A stretch of DNA of 9,733 nucleotides from Gammaproteobacteria bacterium (GTDB lineage Bacteria; Pseudomonadota; Gammaproteobacteria; JAPPPA01). Shown here piece by piece: positions 1-7,398 of the stretch. The translations under genes were made by a program, and so were the position numbers. The notes under the pieces are model-generated. The model made no database searches. It was not told where the DNA came from and worked only from the letters and a program-made list of their open reading frames with translations. Location: assembly GCA_028817755.1 (NCBI GenBank), contig JAPPPA010000103.1, positions 1 through 9,733 on the forward strand, in the 5' to 3' direction. Position 1 is the stretch's first letter. Each line of letters begins with the position of its first letter.

Positions 1-3000
1 TATCACTAATGCTAAGTGTTAACACGCCTCTAAACAAGCCTGCATCTAGCTGAATTTCTTCAATCGCAGCATCGGCATCAGTTGGCCCACGAACGTTAAT
101 ATCGAAACCAGCGCTGTTAAATACGCCTAGGGCAGTTTGCTCTAGTTGCTCTTGGGTACAACCATTTTCTACCAATGTGCTACCCGCAGGAGTACCTGGG
201 CAAGCGTCTACATTGTCATTAACGCCGTCACCGTCAGTGTCTCGTTCACTAGCGCTACATCCGGGGTCATCTATTTCTTCACCAGTTGGCGTGCTATCAC
301 ATTGGTCAGCGTTGTCACCGATGGTATCGCCATCAGCGTCGGCTGACTCGCCAGCATCATCAGGGAACTCATCTTGCTCATTGTTAGTGCCGTCACCGTC
401 GCGGTCGTCGTCACACACGTCACCGAAGTCATCGTTGTCTTGGTTAGCTTGGTCGTTGTTAGCGTCTACCGGACAGTTATCGGTGTCGTCATTTACGTCA
501 TCGCTATCGGTATCGGCCAAGAGTGGATCCGTACCGTTTGTGGCTTCGTCGGTGTCACTGACATTGTCGTTGTCGTCATCGTCGTCACAAGCGTTACCGT
601 CACCATCTTGATCGGTGTCGGTCTGATCTTCGTTCGCGGTTAGCGGACAGTTGTCGGTGTCATCGTTCGTGTCGTCGCTATCGGTATCGGCCAATAGCGG
701 ATCAGTGCCATTGGTGGCTTCGTCACTATCGCTAACATTGTCGTTGTCATCGTCGTCATCACAAACGTTGCCCGCCTCGTCACCATCGGTATCGGTTTGA
801 TCAGCATTCTGGATAGCTGGGCAGTTATCTACGTTGTCGAATACGCCATCACCATCGGTGTCGGTTTCACCCGGTGCACAGCCTTCCGAGTCAACTTGGC
901 CGACTAAATCTTGAGGTGTGGTTGGGCAAGCATCATTGGCGTCGGCAACGTCGTCGTTGTCATCGTCGTCGTCACAAACGTTGCCTTCATCATCACCATC
1001 GCTATTGAGCTGGTCGGTATTGGCGTCAACTGGGCAGTTGTCCGCTTCATCGGCAACGGTATCGTTGTCGTCATCGTCGTCGCAAGCATTGCCTAGTGCA
1101 TCATCATCGCTATTGGCTTGATCGGTGTTAGCGTCAACCGGGCAGTTGTCTACGCCGTCTTCAACAGTATCGTTGTCGTCGTCGTTATCGCAGGCATCAC
1201 CTAGCTCATCATCATCACTATTCGTTTGATCTTCATTGGCGTCGACTGGGCAATTATCGTTGCCATCATTAGTGCCATCACGGTCGGTATCGGCAACGCG
1301 TGGATTAGTACCTTGAGCGGCCTCATCATCGTCCAACACGTTGTCGTTGTCATCGTCGGTATCAGCGTTGTCGCCAATCTGGTCACCGTCGGTATCACGT
1401 GACTCATTCGGGTCACTTGGGAATTCATCAGCACCGTCTAGTACACCATCGTCATCAGCATCACGATCATTTGGCGCGTCATCTTCAAGATCGTCTAGAC
1501 CGTCGTTATCATCATCTCTATCGGCATTGTCGCCAATGCCATCTTTATCGTTGTCGGCGCTTTCTGAGTTATTTAACGGGAACTCATCATCGGCGTCATT
1601 TACGCCGTCGCCATCATCGTCGTCGTCACAAACGTCGCCAGCAGGGTCACCACTTTGGAAGCCGCTATCTGTGTTGGTTTGCGCTGGGTTAAAGTCATTT
1701 GGACAGTTATCACTGTCATCCGGCACGCCGTCACCATCAGCATCTGGCACGGCTACTCGATCATCTTCGTCGCAGGCAGCACCCACGCCATCTTCGTCAA
1801 AATCTAGTTGGTCAGCATTCTCGTCCACCGGGCAGTTATCGTCTGGGTCATTTACACCGTCTTCATCAGAATCGGCAAACAGTGGATTACTACCTAAGGC
1901 TTTTTCATCACCATCTGAGATGGTGTCATCGTCCGTATCTGGATCTAATGGATCAGTGCCATCCTGTGCTTCTACAGTGTCAAATACACCATCGGCATCG
2001 TCATCGTCATCTGAACAACGGAAGTTAGGCTTCGCAAGGCGCATGGGTTGCGCTTCTTCGGGTTGTGACTCTGATTTGCTATCTATGCTGTCACAACCAG
2101 CTAGCACTTCACCGCGAGAACCGTCTTGGTTAATTAGATAAGCCACATCAGGCTGGCCATCACCATCGGTATCACGATCAGCAGACGGATCATCTGGGAA
2201 ATCATCTAGTGCGTTGTCTACGCCATCTTTGTCGCGGTCTGGGTTACGCGCGGCAGGCTGAGTCGCGGTTTCTTGATTAGCAATTTCTTGCTGCTCTTGC
2301 TCAGAAACCTCGTTGCCAGTATCCGCAGTTTCTGCCGCAACAATTTCTTCTACTTGGTCTACCGTCAGCGGGGTTGCTCCGTCATTACAAACACCATTGG
2401 CGTCTTTATCTGCGTCCGCGCAGGTGTTTGGAATAGGTAAGGTATTTGGGTCTTGATCCAATACATCCAGTGCGGTCGGCTCAACAACCACATTGCCAGA
2501 TCCATCGTCACCATCGATCACGCCATCACCCGCCAAATCCTTCGCGAGATTAGCTAAGACCGCACCTGGGTCACTATTGTCATCGGTGCTTTGCTCATTA
2601 ATCTGCGCAACAACCGCAGTTAACGCTTCCACCGCTGCACGGTAGGCAGATACGTCTGCAACGGGCGTATCGCCTTCTCCTGAACCAATGGCCACCGTTT
2701 CATCCACCAATGGCGGCGTATCAAAAATATCAATTTGGTTGGCGTCCAAGCCAAAACCAACCGTAGAGGCCACTTGCGCCGCGGCGGCATCAAGCGCTGC
2801 TTTTAAATCGTCATTGTTGCTGCTGGTTGTGCCATCAAAGTCATCGAAGTTTTGAAAGGCAATATCAACCGCCATATTGGTCAGTGGCGTTGCGTAAACT
2901 TGCTCGCCCTTAGCGGCAAGCTGTGCGGTGACCACCGTAGTGAGCGTTGAAATAACCGGCGCTTGGCCAGTCGTTAAATCAATCGTATCGGCATCTGAAG

Positions 3001-3304
3001 TGAACTCAACCAAATAAGGGAAGACGGTAGGGAATGGAAACCCTAAACCCACAATTTGCGCTTGGGCATTAGTGCTGCCTTCTGCAGCCAAACGCCCACG
3101 CGTGATTGTGCCGCCATTAAAGTCAATTTCGTAAACCTGAACCACGGCGCCAGCCATTGGCCCTTTCACGCCACCACCTGTTAATGGCGTACTGCTAGTG
3201 GTCGTACCACCATCGTAACTACCACCGCCGCTACAGGCTGCTATTAATAATGAGAATACGAAAAGCGCAGCGAGGCGCAGGTAGTGTGTTGCAGATAGGT
3301 GCAT
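1..3304 (-). CDS. Large TSP3-repeat calcium-binding lipoprotein, C-terminus beyond window
   Basis: Reading the minus strand from the ATG at 3304-3302 gives 1101 codons without a stop, running off the window at position 1. A strong ribosome binding site (GGGAGAAGG, complement of 3310-3318) sits just upstream and fixes the start. Residues 1-24 form a lipoprotein signal peptide with a hydrophobic core and lipobox LIAAC (Cys24), followed by a Gly/Ser/Thr linker, so the protein is probably membrane-anchored and exported. Residues about 45-150 begin GGGVKGPMAGAVVQVYE, resembling the small beta-rich N-terminal domain of other exported gammaproteobacterial repeat proteins. Residues 150-350 are mixed and probably partly helical. 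Residues 355-1049 are TSP3-type repeats with eight DNCP...C units (first at 489, last at 942) and many DxDxDG-like calcium loops. The last 50 visible residues (from about 1050) leave the repeat pattern. By family knowledge TSP3 repeats bind Ca2+ and act as rigid spacers; the actual function (adhesion, surface or OmpA-like role) is unknown. It is transcribed away from aroQ and looks functionally unrelated to the housekeeping cluster. Confidence 0.87.
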   Translation of the reverse strand, partial: MHLSATHYLRLAALFVFSLLIAACSGGGSYDGGTTTSSTPLTGGGVKGPMAGAVVQVYEIDFNGGTITRGRLAAEGSTNAQAQIVGLGFPFPTVFPYLVEFTSDADTIDLTTGQAPVISTLTTVVTAQLAAKGEQVYATPLTNMAVDIAFQNFDDFDGTTSSNNDDLKAALDAAAAQVASTVGFGLDANQIDIFDTPPLVDETVAIGSGEGDTPVADVSAYRAAVEALTAVVAQINEQSTDDNSDPGAVLANLAKDLAGDGVIDGDDGSGNVVVEPTALDVLDQDPNTLPIPNTCADADKDANGVCNDGATPLTVDQVEEIVAAETADTGNEVSEQEQQEIANQETATQPAARNPDRDKDGVDNALDDFPDDPSADRDTDGDGQPDVAYLINQDGSRGEVLAGCDSIDSKSESQPEEAQPMRLAKPNFRCSDDDDDADGVFDTVEAQDGTDPLDPDTDDDTISDGDEKALGSNPLFADSDEDGVNDPDDNCPVDENADQLDFDEDGVGAACDEDDRVAVPDADGDGVPDDSDNCPNDFNPAQTNTDSGFQSGDPAGDVCDDDDDGDGVNDADDEFPLNNSESADNDKDGIGDNADRDDDNDGLDDLEDDAPNDRDADDDGVLDGADEFPSDPNESRDTDGDQIGDNADTDDDNDNVLDDDEAAQGTNPRVADTDRDGTNDGNDNCPVDANEDQTNSDDDELGDACDNDDDNDTVEDGVDNCPVDANTDQANSDDDALGNACDDDDDNDTVADEADNCPVDANTDQLNSDGDDEGNVCDDDDDNDDVADANDACPTTPQDLVGQVDSEGCAPGETDTDGDGVFDNVDNCPAIQNADQTDTDGDEAGNVCDDDDDNDNVSDSDEATNGTDPLLADTDSDDTNDDTDNCPLTANEDQTDTDQDGDGNACDDDDDNDNVSDTDEATNGTDPLLADTDSDDVNDDTDNCPVDANNDQANQDNDDFGDVCDDDRDGDGTNNEQDEFPDDAGESADADGDTIGDNADQCDSTPTGEEIDDPGCSASERDTDGDGVNDNVDACPGTPAGSTLVENGCTQEQLEQTALGVFNSAGFDINVRGPTDADAAIEEIQLDAGLFRGVLTLSISD
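471..818 (-). repeat. Two tandem 174-bp (58-residue) direct repeats inside the TSP3 domain
   Basis: Units 471-644 and 645-818 are in register with a 174-bp period: ggacag at 471 and 645, with the next unit's gggcag at 819. Each encodes a block containing SD-x-DEATNGTDPLLADTDSDD followed by a DNCP unit. The two copies are similar but carry many synonymous differences, so the duplication is old or has been kept by selection on the protein. This higher-order unit is one canonical TSP3 repeat plus a cysteine-free spacer block. Confidence 0.8.
924..1247 (-). repeat. Three tandem 108-bp (36-residue) TSP3 units
   Basis: The motif gggca(g/a) recurs at 924, 1032, 1140 and 1248, exactly 108 bp apart. 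Units 1032-1139 and 1140-1247 are very alike and encode DNCPVDAN-x-DQ-x-NSD-type repeats with ACDDDDDNDTV ends. The 924 unit is a diverged DACP version. A 36-residue period is the expected length of a canonical TSP3 C-type repeat. Confidence 0.8.
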
Positions 3305-3638
3305 TTGAGCCTTCTCCCAAAGTAAAGCTCGTCTTGCTGCTAGCTTCCTTGCCTGCTGTTTGACGATTTAGTTTTCAAGACTCTCAGTGTTATTCACGAT
3401 CGTTAAGTTGTCTACCAATTGTATGTGGAATTTTAGTTTTATTTGCTCACGGCCCAAATCACAAAGCCCATCCTCGCCCGAATAGCCAACCACGTAAAGA
3501 ACCTCAACTTCAGTCAAATAACGCCATCTTGAAAACATCATCTTTTATTAGCGTTTTTCTCTTTTTTTTGGCGACAGCAAGCATTACACTTGATCCAAAC
3601 AACGTAAATCAGCTTTTAACTGCAAGTTGAGAACATTT
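3305..3638. promoter_or_regulatory. Divergent intergenic region between the lipoprotein gene and aroQ
   Basis: About 330 bp without a gene separates two divergent starts, so both promoters should lie here. For the minus-strand gene the best -10 candidate is TACAAT (complement of 3418-3423), with only a poor -35. For aroQ a possible -35 TTGGCG (3568-3573) and -10-like TACACT (3585-3590) are seen, but their spacing is not standard, so no confident sigma-70 promoter can be placed. An 8-bp palindrome ACGATCGT lies at 3396-3403. A pyrimidine tract (about 3553-3569) precedes the candidate aroQ promoter. No terminator, small RNA or ORF with a plausible ribosome binding site was recognised. Confidence 0.4.
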
Positions 3639-4082
3639 ATGCCCAAGATATTGGTTATTCACGGACCGAACCTAAATTTGCTTGGCACTCGCGAGCCTGA
3701 GCACTATGGCGCGGCCACGCTAGACGATATCAATGCCGCTTTAGTCAGCTCAGCCGAAGCGCAAGGCGCCAGCCTGGCCCATGTGCAAAGCAACGCTGAA
3801 CATACATTGGTAGATGCCATTCATAGCGCCGCCGCAGATGGCGTCGCATTCATCATTATCAATCCGGCAGCCTTTACTCACACAAGCGTGGCCTTACGTG
3901 ATGCCTTATTAGGTACCGCTATTCCTTATATAGAAGTACACCTTTCTAATGTGCATGCACGAGAGTCTTTTCGACATCACTCGTATTTCTCAGACAAAGC
4001 AGTTGGCGTGATTTGCGGCCTCGGCGCAGATGGCTATCAATACGCCCTGCAAGCCGCCCTGAAACAATTACCACAAGACTAG
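3639..4082 (+). CDS. aroQ: Type II 3-dehydroquinate dehydratase
   Basis: A 147-residue protein of normal family length. It catalyses reversible dehydration of 3-dehydroquinate to 3-dehydroshikimate, step three of the shikimate pathway, as a cytosolic dodecamer in characterised members. The N-terminus has the family signature HGPNLNLLGTREPEHYG, with Arg18 on the active-site lid and catalytic Tyr23. Further on come NPAAFTHTSVALRDAL (substrate-binding Asn and the His/Ser region) and EVHLSNVHARESFRHHSYFS. NPAAF replaces the commoner NPGAY/NPGAL. The start is placed at ATG 3639, with GAGAA at 3629-3633 as a weak ribosome binding site. An in-frame TTG at 3627 would add four residues not found in homologues and has no better ribosome binding site. 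accB starts 30 bp downstream with no terminator between, so the two are probably cotranscribed, an arrangement common in gammaproteobacteria. Confidence 0.97.
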   Translation: MPKILVIHGPNLNLLGTREPEHYGAATLDDINAALVSSAEAQGASLAHVQSNAEHTLVDAIHSAAADGVAFIIINPAAFTHTSVALRDALLGTAIPYIEVHLSNVHARESFRHHSYFSDKAVGVICGLGADGYQYALQAALKQLPQD

Positions 4083-4112
4083 TTGGTTACCACAAATACT
4101 TAAGGACACCCC

Positions 4113-4580
4113 ATGGCTATGGAATTACGTAAAATCAAAACACTGATCGAGCTACTTGAAGCGTCAGATCTTGCTGAAATTGAGGTAAAGGAAGGCGATG
4201 ATGCCGTACGCATCAGCCGCCCAAGCGCAACAGCCGCGCCAGTAGCCGTAACCGCTGCGCCAGCACCTGCCGCACCAGCAGCCGCTCCTGCTCCGGCAGC
4301 ACCAGCAACCGAATCTACAGCTGCGCCCGCCGCAGCCGATAGCGGCAGCAAAATCAGCTCACCCATGGTTGGTACCTTTTATATCGCGCCAAGCCCAGAA
4401 GCACCACCGTTTGTTGAGGTGGGCCAACACGTTAATCGTGGCGACACCATCTGCATTATTGAAGCGATGAAAATGTTCAACCAAATTGAGGCCGAGAAAT
4501 CCGGCACCATTAAAGCCATTTTGGTTGAAAGCGGCCTGCCGGTTGAGTTTGGTCAAGACCTATTCTTGATTGAGGAATAG
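4113..4580 (+). CDS. accB: Biotin carboxyl carrier protein of acetyl-CoA carboxylase
   Basis: A 155-residue BCCP, the mobile biotin carrier that shuttles CO2 from biotin carboxylase (AccC) to the carboxyltransferase (AccA/AccD) in the first committed step of fatty acid synthesis. Residues 1-37 are the conserved N-terminal segment (MELRKIKTLIELLEASDL...EIEVKEGDDAVRISR). Residues about 39-77 are a flexible Ala/Pro-rich linker. Residues 80-155 are the biotinyl/lipoyl-attachment domain with PMVGTFY and the biotinylation motif EAMKM, whose modified lysine is Lys120. AAGGA at 4102-4106, six bases before the ATG, is a good ribosome binding site. It is followed after 3 bp by accC, the usual accBC pair. 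Length and motifs are ordinary. Confidence 0.98.
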   Translation: MAMELRKIKTLIELLEASDLAEIEVKEGDDAVRISRPSATAAPVAVTAAPAPAAPAAAPAPAAPATESTAAPAAADSGSKISSPMVGTFYIAPSPEAPPFVEVGQHVNRGDTICIIEAMKMFNQIEAEKSGTIKAILVESGLPVEFGQDLFLIEE

Positions 4581-4583
4581 GCC

Positions 4584-5927
4584 ATGCAAAAGCTGCTAAT
4601 CGCCAACCGCGGCGAAATTGCGCTACGCATTTTGCGCGCCTGCCGCGAGCTTGGAATTAAAACCGTTGCGGTGTATTCCGAGGCTGATCGCAACCTAAAA
4701 CACGTATTACTCGCCGACGAGTCTGTCTGCATTGGTCCTGCTGCCTCGAAAGACAGCTACCTGAATATGCCTGCCATTATCAGCGCAGCTGAAGTCACTG
4801 GCGCCGATGCCATTCACCCCGGTTATGGCTTTCTCAGCGAGAACGCCGACTTTGCCGAACGCGTTGAGAAAAGTGGTTTCACCTTTGTTGGTCCGCATGC
4901 CGACACCATCCGCATTATGGGTGACAAGGTTGAAGCGATTAAAGCCATGCAAGAAGCTGGCGTACCTTGCGTACCAGGCTCCGGCGGCCCACTGAACAAT
5001 GACGCGGCGACCAATATCGCCCTAGCCGAGAAAATCGGCTACCCCGTCATTATTAAAGCCGCTGGCGGCGGCGGTGGCCGTGGCATGCGCGTAGTTCGCG
5101 CTGAAGGCGAGCTAGTTTCATCAATCGAAACCACACAAGCCGAAGCGGAAGCGGCCTTTGGCAACGGCATGGTGTACATGGAGAAATTCCTAGAAACACC
5201 GCGCCACGTAGAAATTCAGGTGATGGCTGACGAACACGGCAACGCCATTCACTTAGGTGAACGCGATTGCTCTATGCAGCGTCGCCACCAAAAAGTGATT
5301 GAAGAAGCACCCGCGCCTGGCATCACCGAAAAACAACGCGCTGAAATTGGCGCGGTCTGCGTAGAAGCCTGTAAGCGGATTAACTACCGCGGCGCCGGCA
5401 CCTTCGAATTCTTATACCAAGACGGTCGTTTCTACTTCATCGAAATGAATACCCGTATTCAAGTAGAACATCCGGTGACCGAACTCATTACCGGTATCGA
5501 CTTGGTCGCTACCCAGCTGAAAGTAGCCAGCGGCGAACGCCTCCCTTGGAAACAAGAAGATATTCAAATTCGCGGCCACGCGATCGAATGCCGTATTAAC
5601 GCTGAGCACCCACGTACCTTCTTACCTAGCCCGGGCAAAGTCACACGTTTCCATGTAGCAGGCGGCCCCGGCGTGCGCGTTGATAGTCATGTGTACCGCG
5701 ACTACGTGGTACCACCGTATTACGACGCCATGATCGGCAAACTGATCTGCCACGGCGATAGCCGCGACGCGGCGCTGGCGCGCATGCGTACGGCATTGGA
5801 CGAAGTCGTATTGGAAGGCATTCAAAGCAACATCCCGCTGCACCGCGAAATTTTGCAAGACCGCGGCTTCAGCAATGGTGGTGTCACCATTCACTACCTT
5901 GAACAAGAACTGCTAACGCACCAATGA
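4584..5927 (+). CDS. accC: Biotin carboxylase subunit of acetyl-CoA carboxylase
   Basis: A 447-residue ATP-grasp enzyme, the usual length (E. coli 449). It carboxylates the biotin on AccB using ATP and bicarbonate. Domain order is normal. The N-terminal pre-ATP-grasp fold starts KLLIANRGEIALRILRAC, and HPGYGFLSEN lies near residue 78. The ATP-grasp domain carries Lys115, Lys158, a glycine-rich lid (AAGGGGGRGMRVV, about 159-171) and Lys237 in RRHQKVIEE. The active-site signature is EMNTRIQVEHPVTE, with Glu275, Glu287, Asn289, Arg291, Gln293 and Glu295. Arg337 lies in ECRINAE of the C-terminal domain. These match the E. coli catalytic residues with an offset of one. The ribosome binding site GAGGA (4572-4576) overlaps the end of accB, suggesting coupled translation. 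Its TGA overlaps the prmA ATG (ATGA). Confidence 0.98.
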   Translation: MQKLLIANRGEIALRILRACRELGIKTVAVYSEADRNLKHVLLADESVCIGPAASKDSYLNMPAIISAAEVTGADAIHPGYGFLSENADFAERVEKSGFTFVGPHADTIRIMGDKVEAIKAMQEAGVPCVPGSGGPLNNDAATNIALAEKIGYPVIIKAAGGGGGRGMRVVRAEGELVSSIETTQAEAEAAFGNGMVYMEKFLETPRHVEIQVMADEHGNAIHLGERDCSMQRRHQKVIEEAPAPGITEKQRAEIGAVCVEACKRINYRGAGTFEFLYQDGRFYFIEMNTRIQVEHPVTELITGIDLVATQLKVASGERLPWKQEDIQIRGHAIECRINAEHPRTFLPSPGKVTRFHVAGGPGVRVDSHVYRDYVVPPYYDAMIGKLICHGDSRDAALARMRTALDEVVLEGIQSNIPLHREILQDRGFSNGGVTIHYLEQELLTHQ

Positions 5928-6814
5928 GTTGGGTCCAAATCAGCTTCACGCTAGCGCCGCAACAAGCGGCGCTAGCCGAGCAATTACTCGACGCGCTCGG
6001 CGCGGCCAGCATTACGTTTACAGACGCCGCTGACCAACCCATCTTCTAACCCGACATCAACACCACACCACTGTGGCAGCAAAGCCGCTGCACTGGTTTG
6101 TTTGATAGCGAACAAGATATTGCCGGCGCCGTGCAACAGTGCCAAACCATTCTCAAATTACCTGCCAACGCCCTTAGCGTTGAAAGCTTGGAAGACCGAG
6201 ATTGGGAACGTGCATGGTTAGATGACTTCAAGCCCATGCTGTTTGGCGACAAGCTTTGCATCTGCCCCACCGCTTTCGAGCCAGCGCCAGACAAGCTCAA
6301 TATCATGCTCGATCCGGGCCTCGCCTTTGGCACCGGTACGCACCCCACCACTCGCCTTTGTTTAGAGTGGCTGGACCAAAACGCTGAAAAAGTCACTGGC
6401 AAACAGGTGCTCGACTACGGCTGCGGTAGCGGCATTCTTGCCATTGCTGCTGGCCTGCTAGGCGCGCAGCAATTACACGGCGTTGATATTGATCCTCAAG
6501 CACTGACCGCGACCGACAGCAATGCTGAGCGCAATCAGGTTAACAATCAAATCACCGGCTTTTTACCGGAACCATTCAAGCAAAAACACGCTAATACCCA
6601 ATACGATGTATTGCTCGCCAACATCTTGGCTAACCCGCTGATTGAATTAGCCGCGGCCTTATGTAGCCACTTAAAAACAGGCGGACATATCGTTTTGTCT
6701 GGCATTCTCGCCGAACAAGCCGATTCCGTACTCACCGCCTACCAACCTTATATCGCGTTTGAACCAATCGCAGAACACGACGGCTGGGTTTGCCTGCACG
6801 GCAAACGTAAATGA
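5924..6814 (+). pseudogene. prmA: Ribosomal protein L11 methyltransferase, interrupted by an in-frame stop
   Basis: Read through one stop, the frame gives 296 residues, close to the E. coli length of 293. PrmA trimethylates ribosomal protein L11 using S-adenosylmethionine. The start ATG overlaps the accC stop. The N-terminal L11-recognition domain begins MSWVQISFTLAP, then DQPIF and TAA at 6047-6049 (codon 42), then PDINTTPLWQQSRCTGLFDSEQDI. Homologues have Glu at this position (IFEP), so one G-to-T change of GAA accounts for it. Everything downstream is intact: DPGLAFGTGTHPTTRLCLEWL, the SAM motif I DYGCGSGILAIAA (from Asp164), GVDIDPQALTATDSN, and the LANILANPL motif (Asn233). In-frame restarts are a TTG at 6098 and an ATG at 6236, neither with a clear ribosome binding site, and either would remove much of the L11-binding domain. 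Alternatives are a sequencing error or readthrough. The gene identity is very sure; loss of function is inferred. Confidence 0.9.
6047..6049 (+). other. In-frame TAA inside prmA (codon 42)
   Basis: The codon is in frame with both the intact first 41 codons and the intact remainder, with no indel on either side. Family knowledge places a conserved Glu here, between IF and P. The next base is C, a context sometimes associated with weaker termination, although readthrough of TAA is normally low. Confidence 0.9.
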
Positions 6815-7269
6815 CCAAACTGCTCACCGCAGTGCTCTTCCTAAGCTTAGTCACTAGCACTGCTTGGCTGAGCCGGCACGTTTGGCTGGCGAACCCAAGC
6901 GCTTACCAGGCCAGCAGCACCGTGCTAGCCAAGCTTGGGCAAGCAGCACTGACGGCTAGCCGTCCAGAGCTGATCACCATTGCCAGCCATGCCAAGCTCG
7001 CCAATCACGATCACAGCCAATACAACATCCACGGACAACTCTATAACCCGCTCGATGTACCGCTCACAGCTCCAACTATCGTCTTCACGCAAGTTGACCG
7101 CGACAACCAACAAATTACCCAGCAACACTACCCCGCCAGCAGCTGGCTGCAAGGCAACAGCAATGGCAACACCATCCCCGCGCAAGGTTTTGTTGATTTC
7201 GTCTTACCGGTAAAAGAGTGGCCAGCCAGCAGTTGGGGCTATCAAATCAGTCTAGTTGATCCCTCTTAA
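6811..7269 (+). CDS. Short DUF3426-family membrane-anchored protein lacking the zinc ribbon
   Basis: A 152-residue protein whose ATG overlaps the prmA stop (ATGA), so it is probably translationally coupled. Residues about 4-20 (LLTAVLFLSLVTSTAWL) are one hydrophobic segment, most likely an uncleaved membrane anchor, leaving the rest outside the cytoplasm. Residues 50-150 match the layout of the DUF3426 domain: a strand region ITIASHAKLANHDHSQYNIHGQLYN, then PLTAPTIVFTQVDRDNQQI, then a segment ending in IPAQGFVDFVLPVKEWPASSWGYQI. In Pseudomonas and relatives the gene between prmA and dusB usually encodes a longer protein with an N-terminal CxxC zinc ribbon and a cytoplasmic linker before the same membrane segment. 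Neither CxxC motif is present here, nor anywhere upstream in frame without entering prmA. The family assignment rests on position plus pattern; the function of DUF3426 is unknown to me. Confidence 0.75.
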   Translation: MTKLLTAVLFLSLVTSTAWLSRHVWLANPSAYQASSTVLAKLGQAALTASRPELITIASHAKLANHDHSQYNIHGQLYNPLDVPLTAPTIVFTQVDRDNQQITQQHYPASSWLQGNSNGNTIPAQGFVDFVLPVKEWPASSWGYQISLVDPS

Positions 7270-7329
7270 CAAGCACGCATAGCAAGCCTCATGCGCAGTC
7301 GCGGGGCTGATATACGCCTTAGTCGCCCC

Positions 7330-7370
7330 ACATTAAAAAAATTGTGTTTTTTTTACACATTTTTTAATGT
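7330..7370. repeat. AT-rich inverted repeat with a T-run loop
   Basis: The left arm ACATT plus an A-run plus TGTGT (7330-7347) pairs with the right arm ACACA plus a T-run plus AATGT (7355-7370). That gives about 16 paired bases with a two-base bulge and a loop of seven T. It lies 60 bp after the DUF3426 gene. It could serve as a terminator for the upstream cluster, but the stem has little G/C and the T-run is in the loop, not after the stem. A curved or Fis/H-NS-binding AT tract, or an UP-like element, is an equal alternative. Confidence 0.5.
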
Positions 7371-7398
7371 CTCGCAGCCACAAGGGTTTGCTTAATTT

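Larger units (their letters stand above)
158..2245 (-). repeat. TSP3-type Asp-rich repeat domain (coding repeat)
   Basis: This part of the lipoprotein gene encodes residues about 354-1049. The canonical unit is DNCP-x(n)-DQ-x-(D/N)-x-D-x(n)-(A/V)CDDDDDND, seen eight times. Three variant units (DACP or DQC with a distant GC) also occur, and degenerate blocks of the form DDEFP or DDDNDG lie between them. Paired cysteines in each unit are as expected for disulfides in an exported protein. On the DNA level it is a GTC/GTT/ATC-rich low-complexity tract on the plus strand. This tract creates long spurious open frames there. Confidence 0.88.

Noticed and set aside
146..2141. Several open frames on the plus strand, including a 266-residue Ser-rich frame at 1341-2141 and His/Arg-rich frames at 1399-2028
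   Set aside because: They are antisense shadows of the Asp-rich TSP3 repeats on the minus strand: low-complexity (Ser-Ser or Val-Val runs), with no ribosome binding sites and no domain signatures.
158..2245. Possible CRISPR or satellite array because of regular short repeats
   Set aside because: The repeats are in frame, diverged, without unique spacers, and encode TSP3 calcium-binding units.
3627..3638. TTG start giving a longer AroQ
   Set aside because: The added MRTF residues are not family-like, and the ATG at 3639 has a better-spaced ribosome binding site and matches the normal N-terminus.
4100..5906. Minus-strand open frames opposite accB and accC
   Set aside because: They are antisense to strongly conserved genes, with no recognisable motifs.
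7303..7329. GC hairpin as terminator of the acc-prmA cluster
   Set aside because: Only five pairs with a 17-base loop and no T-run directly after it.
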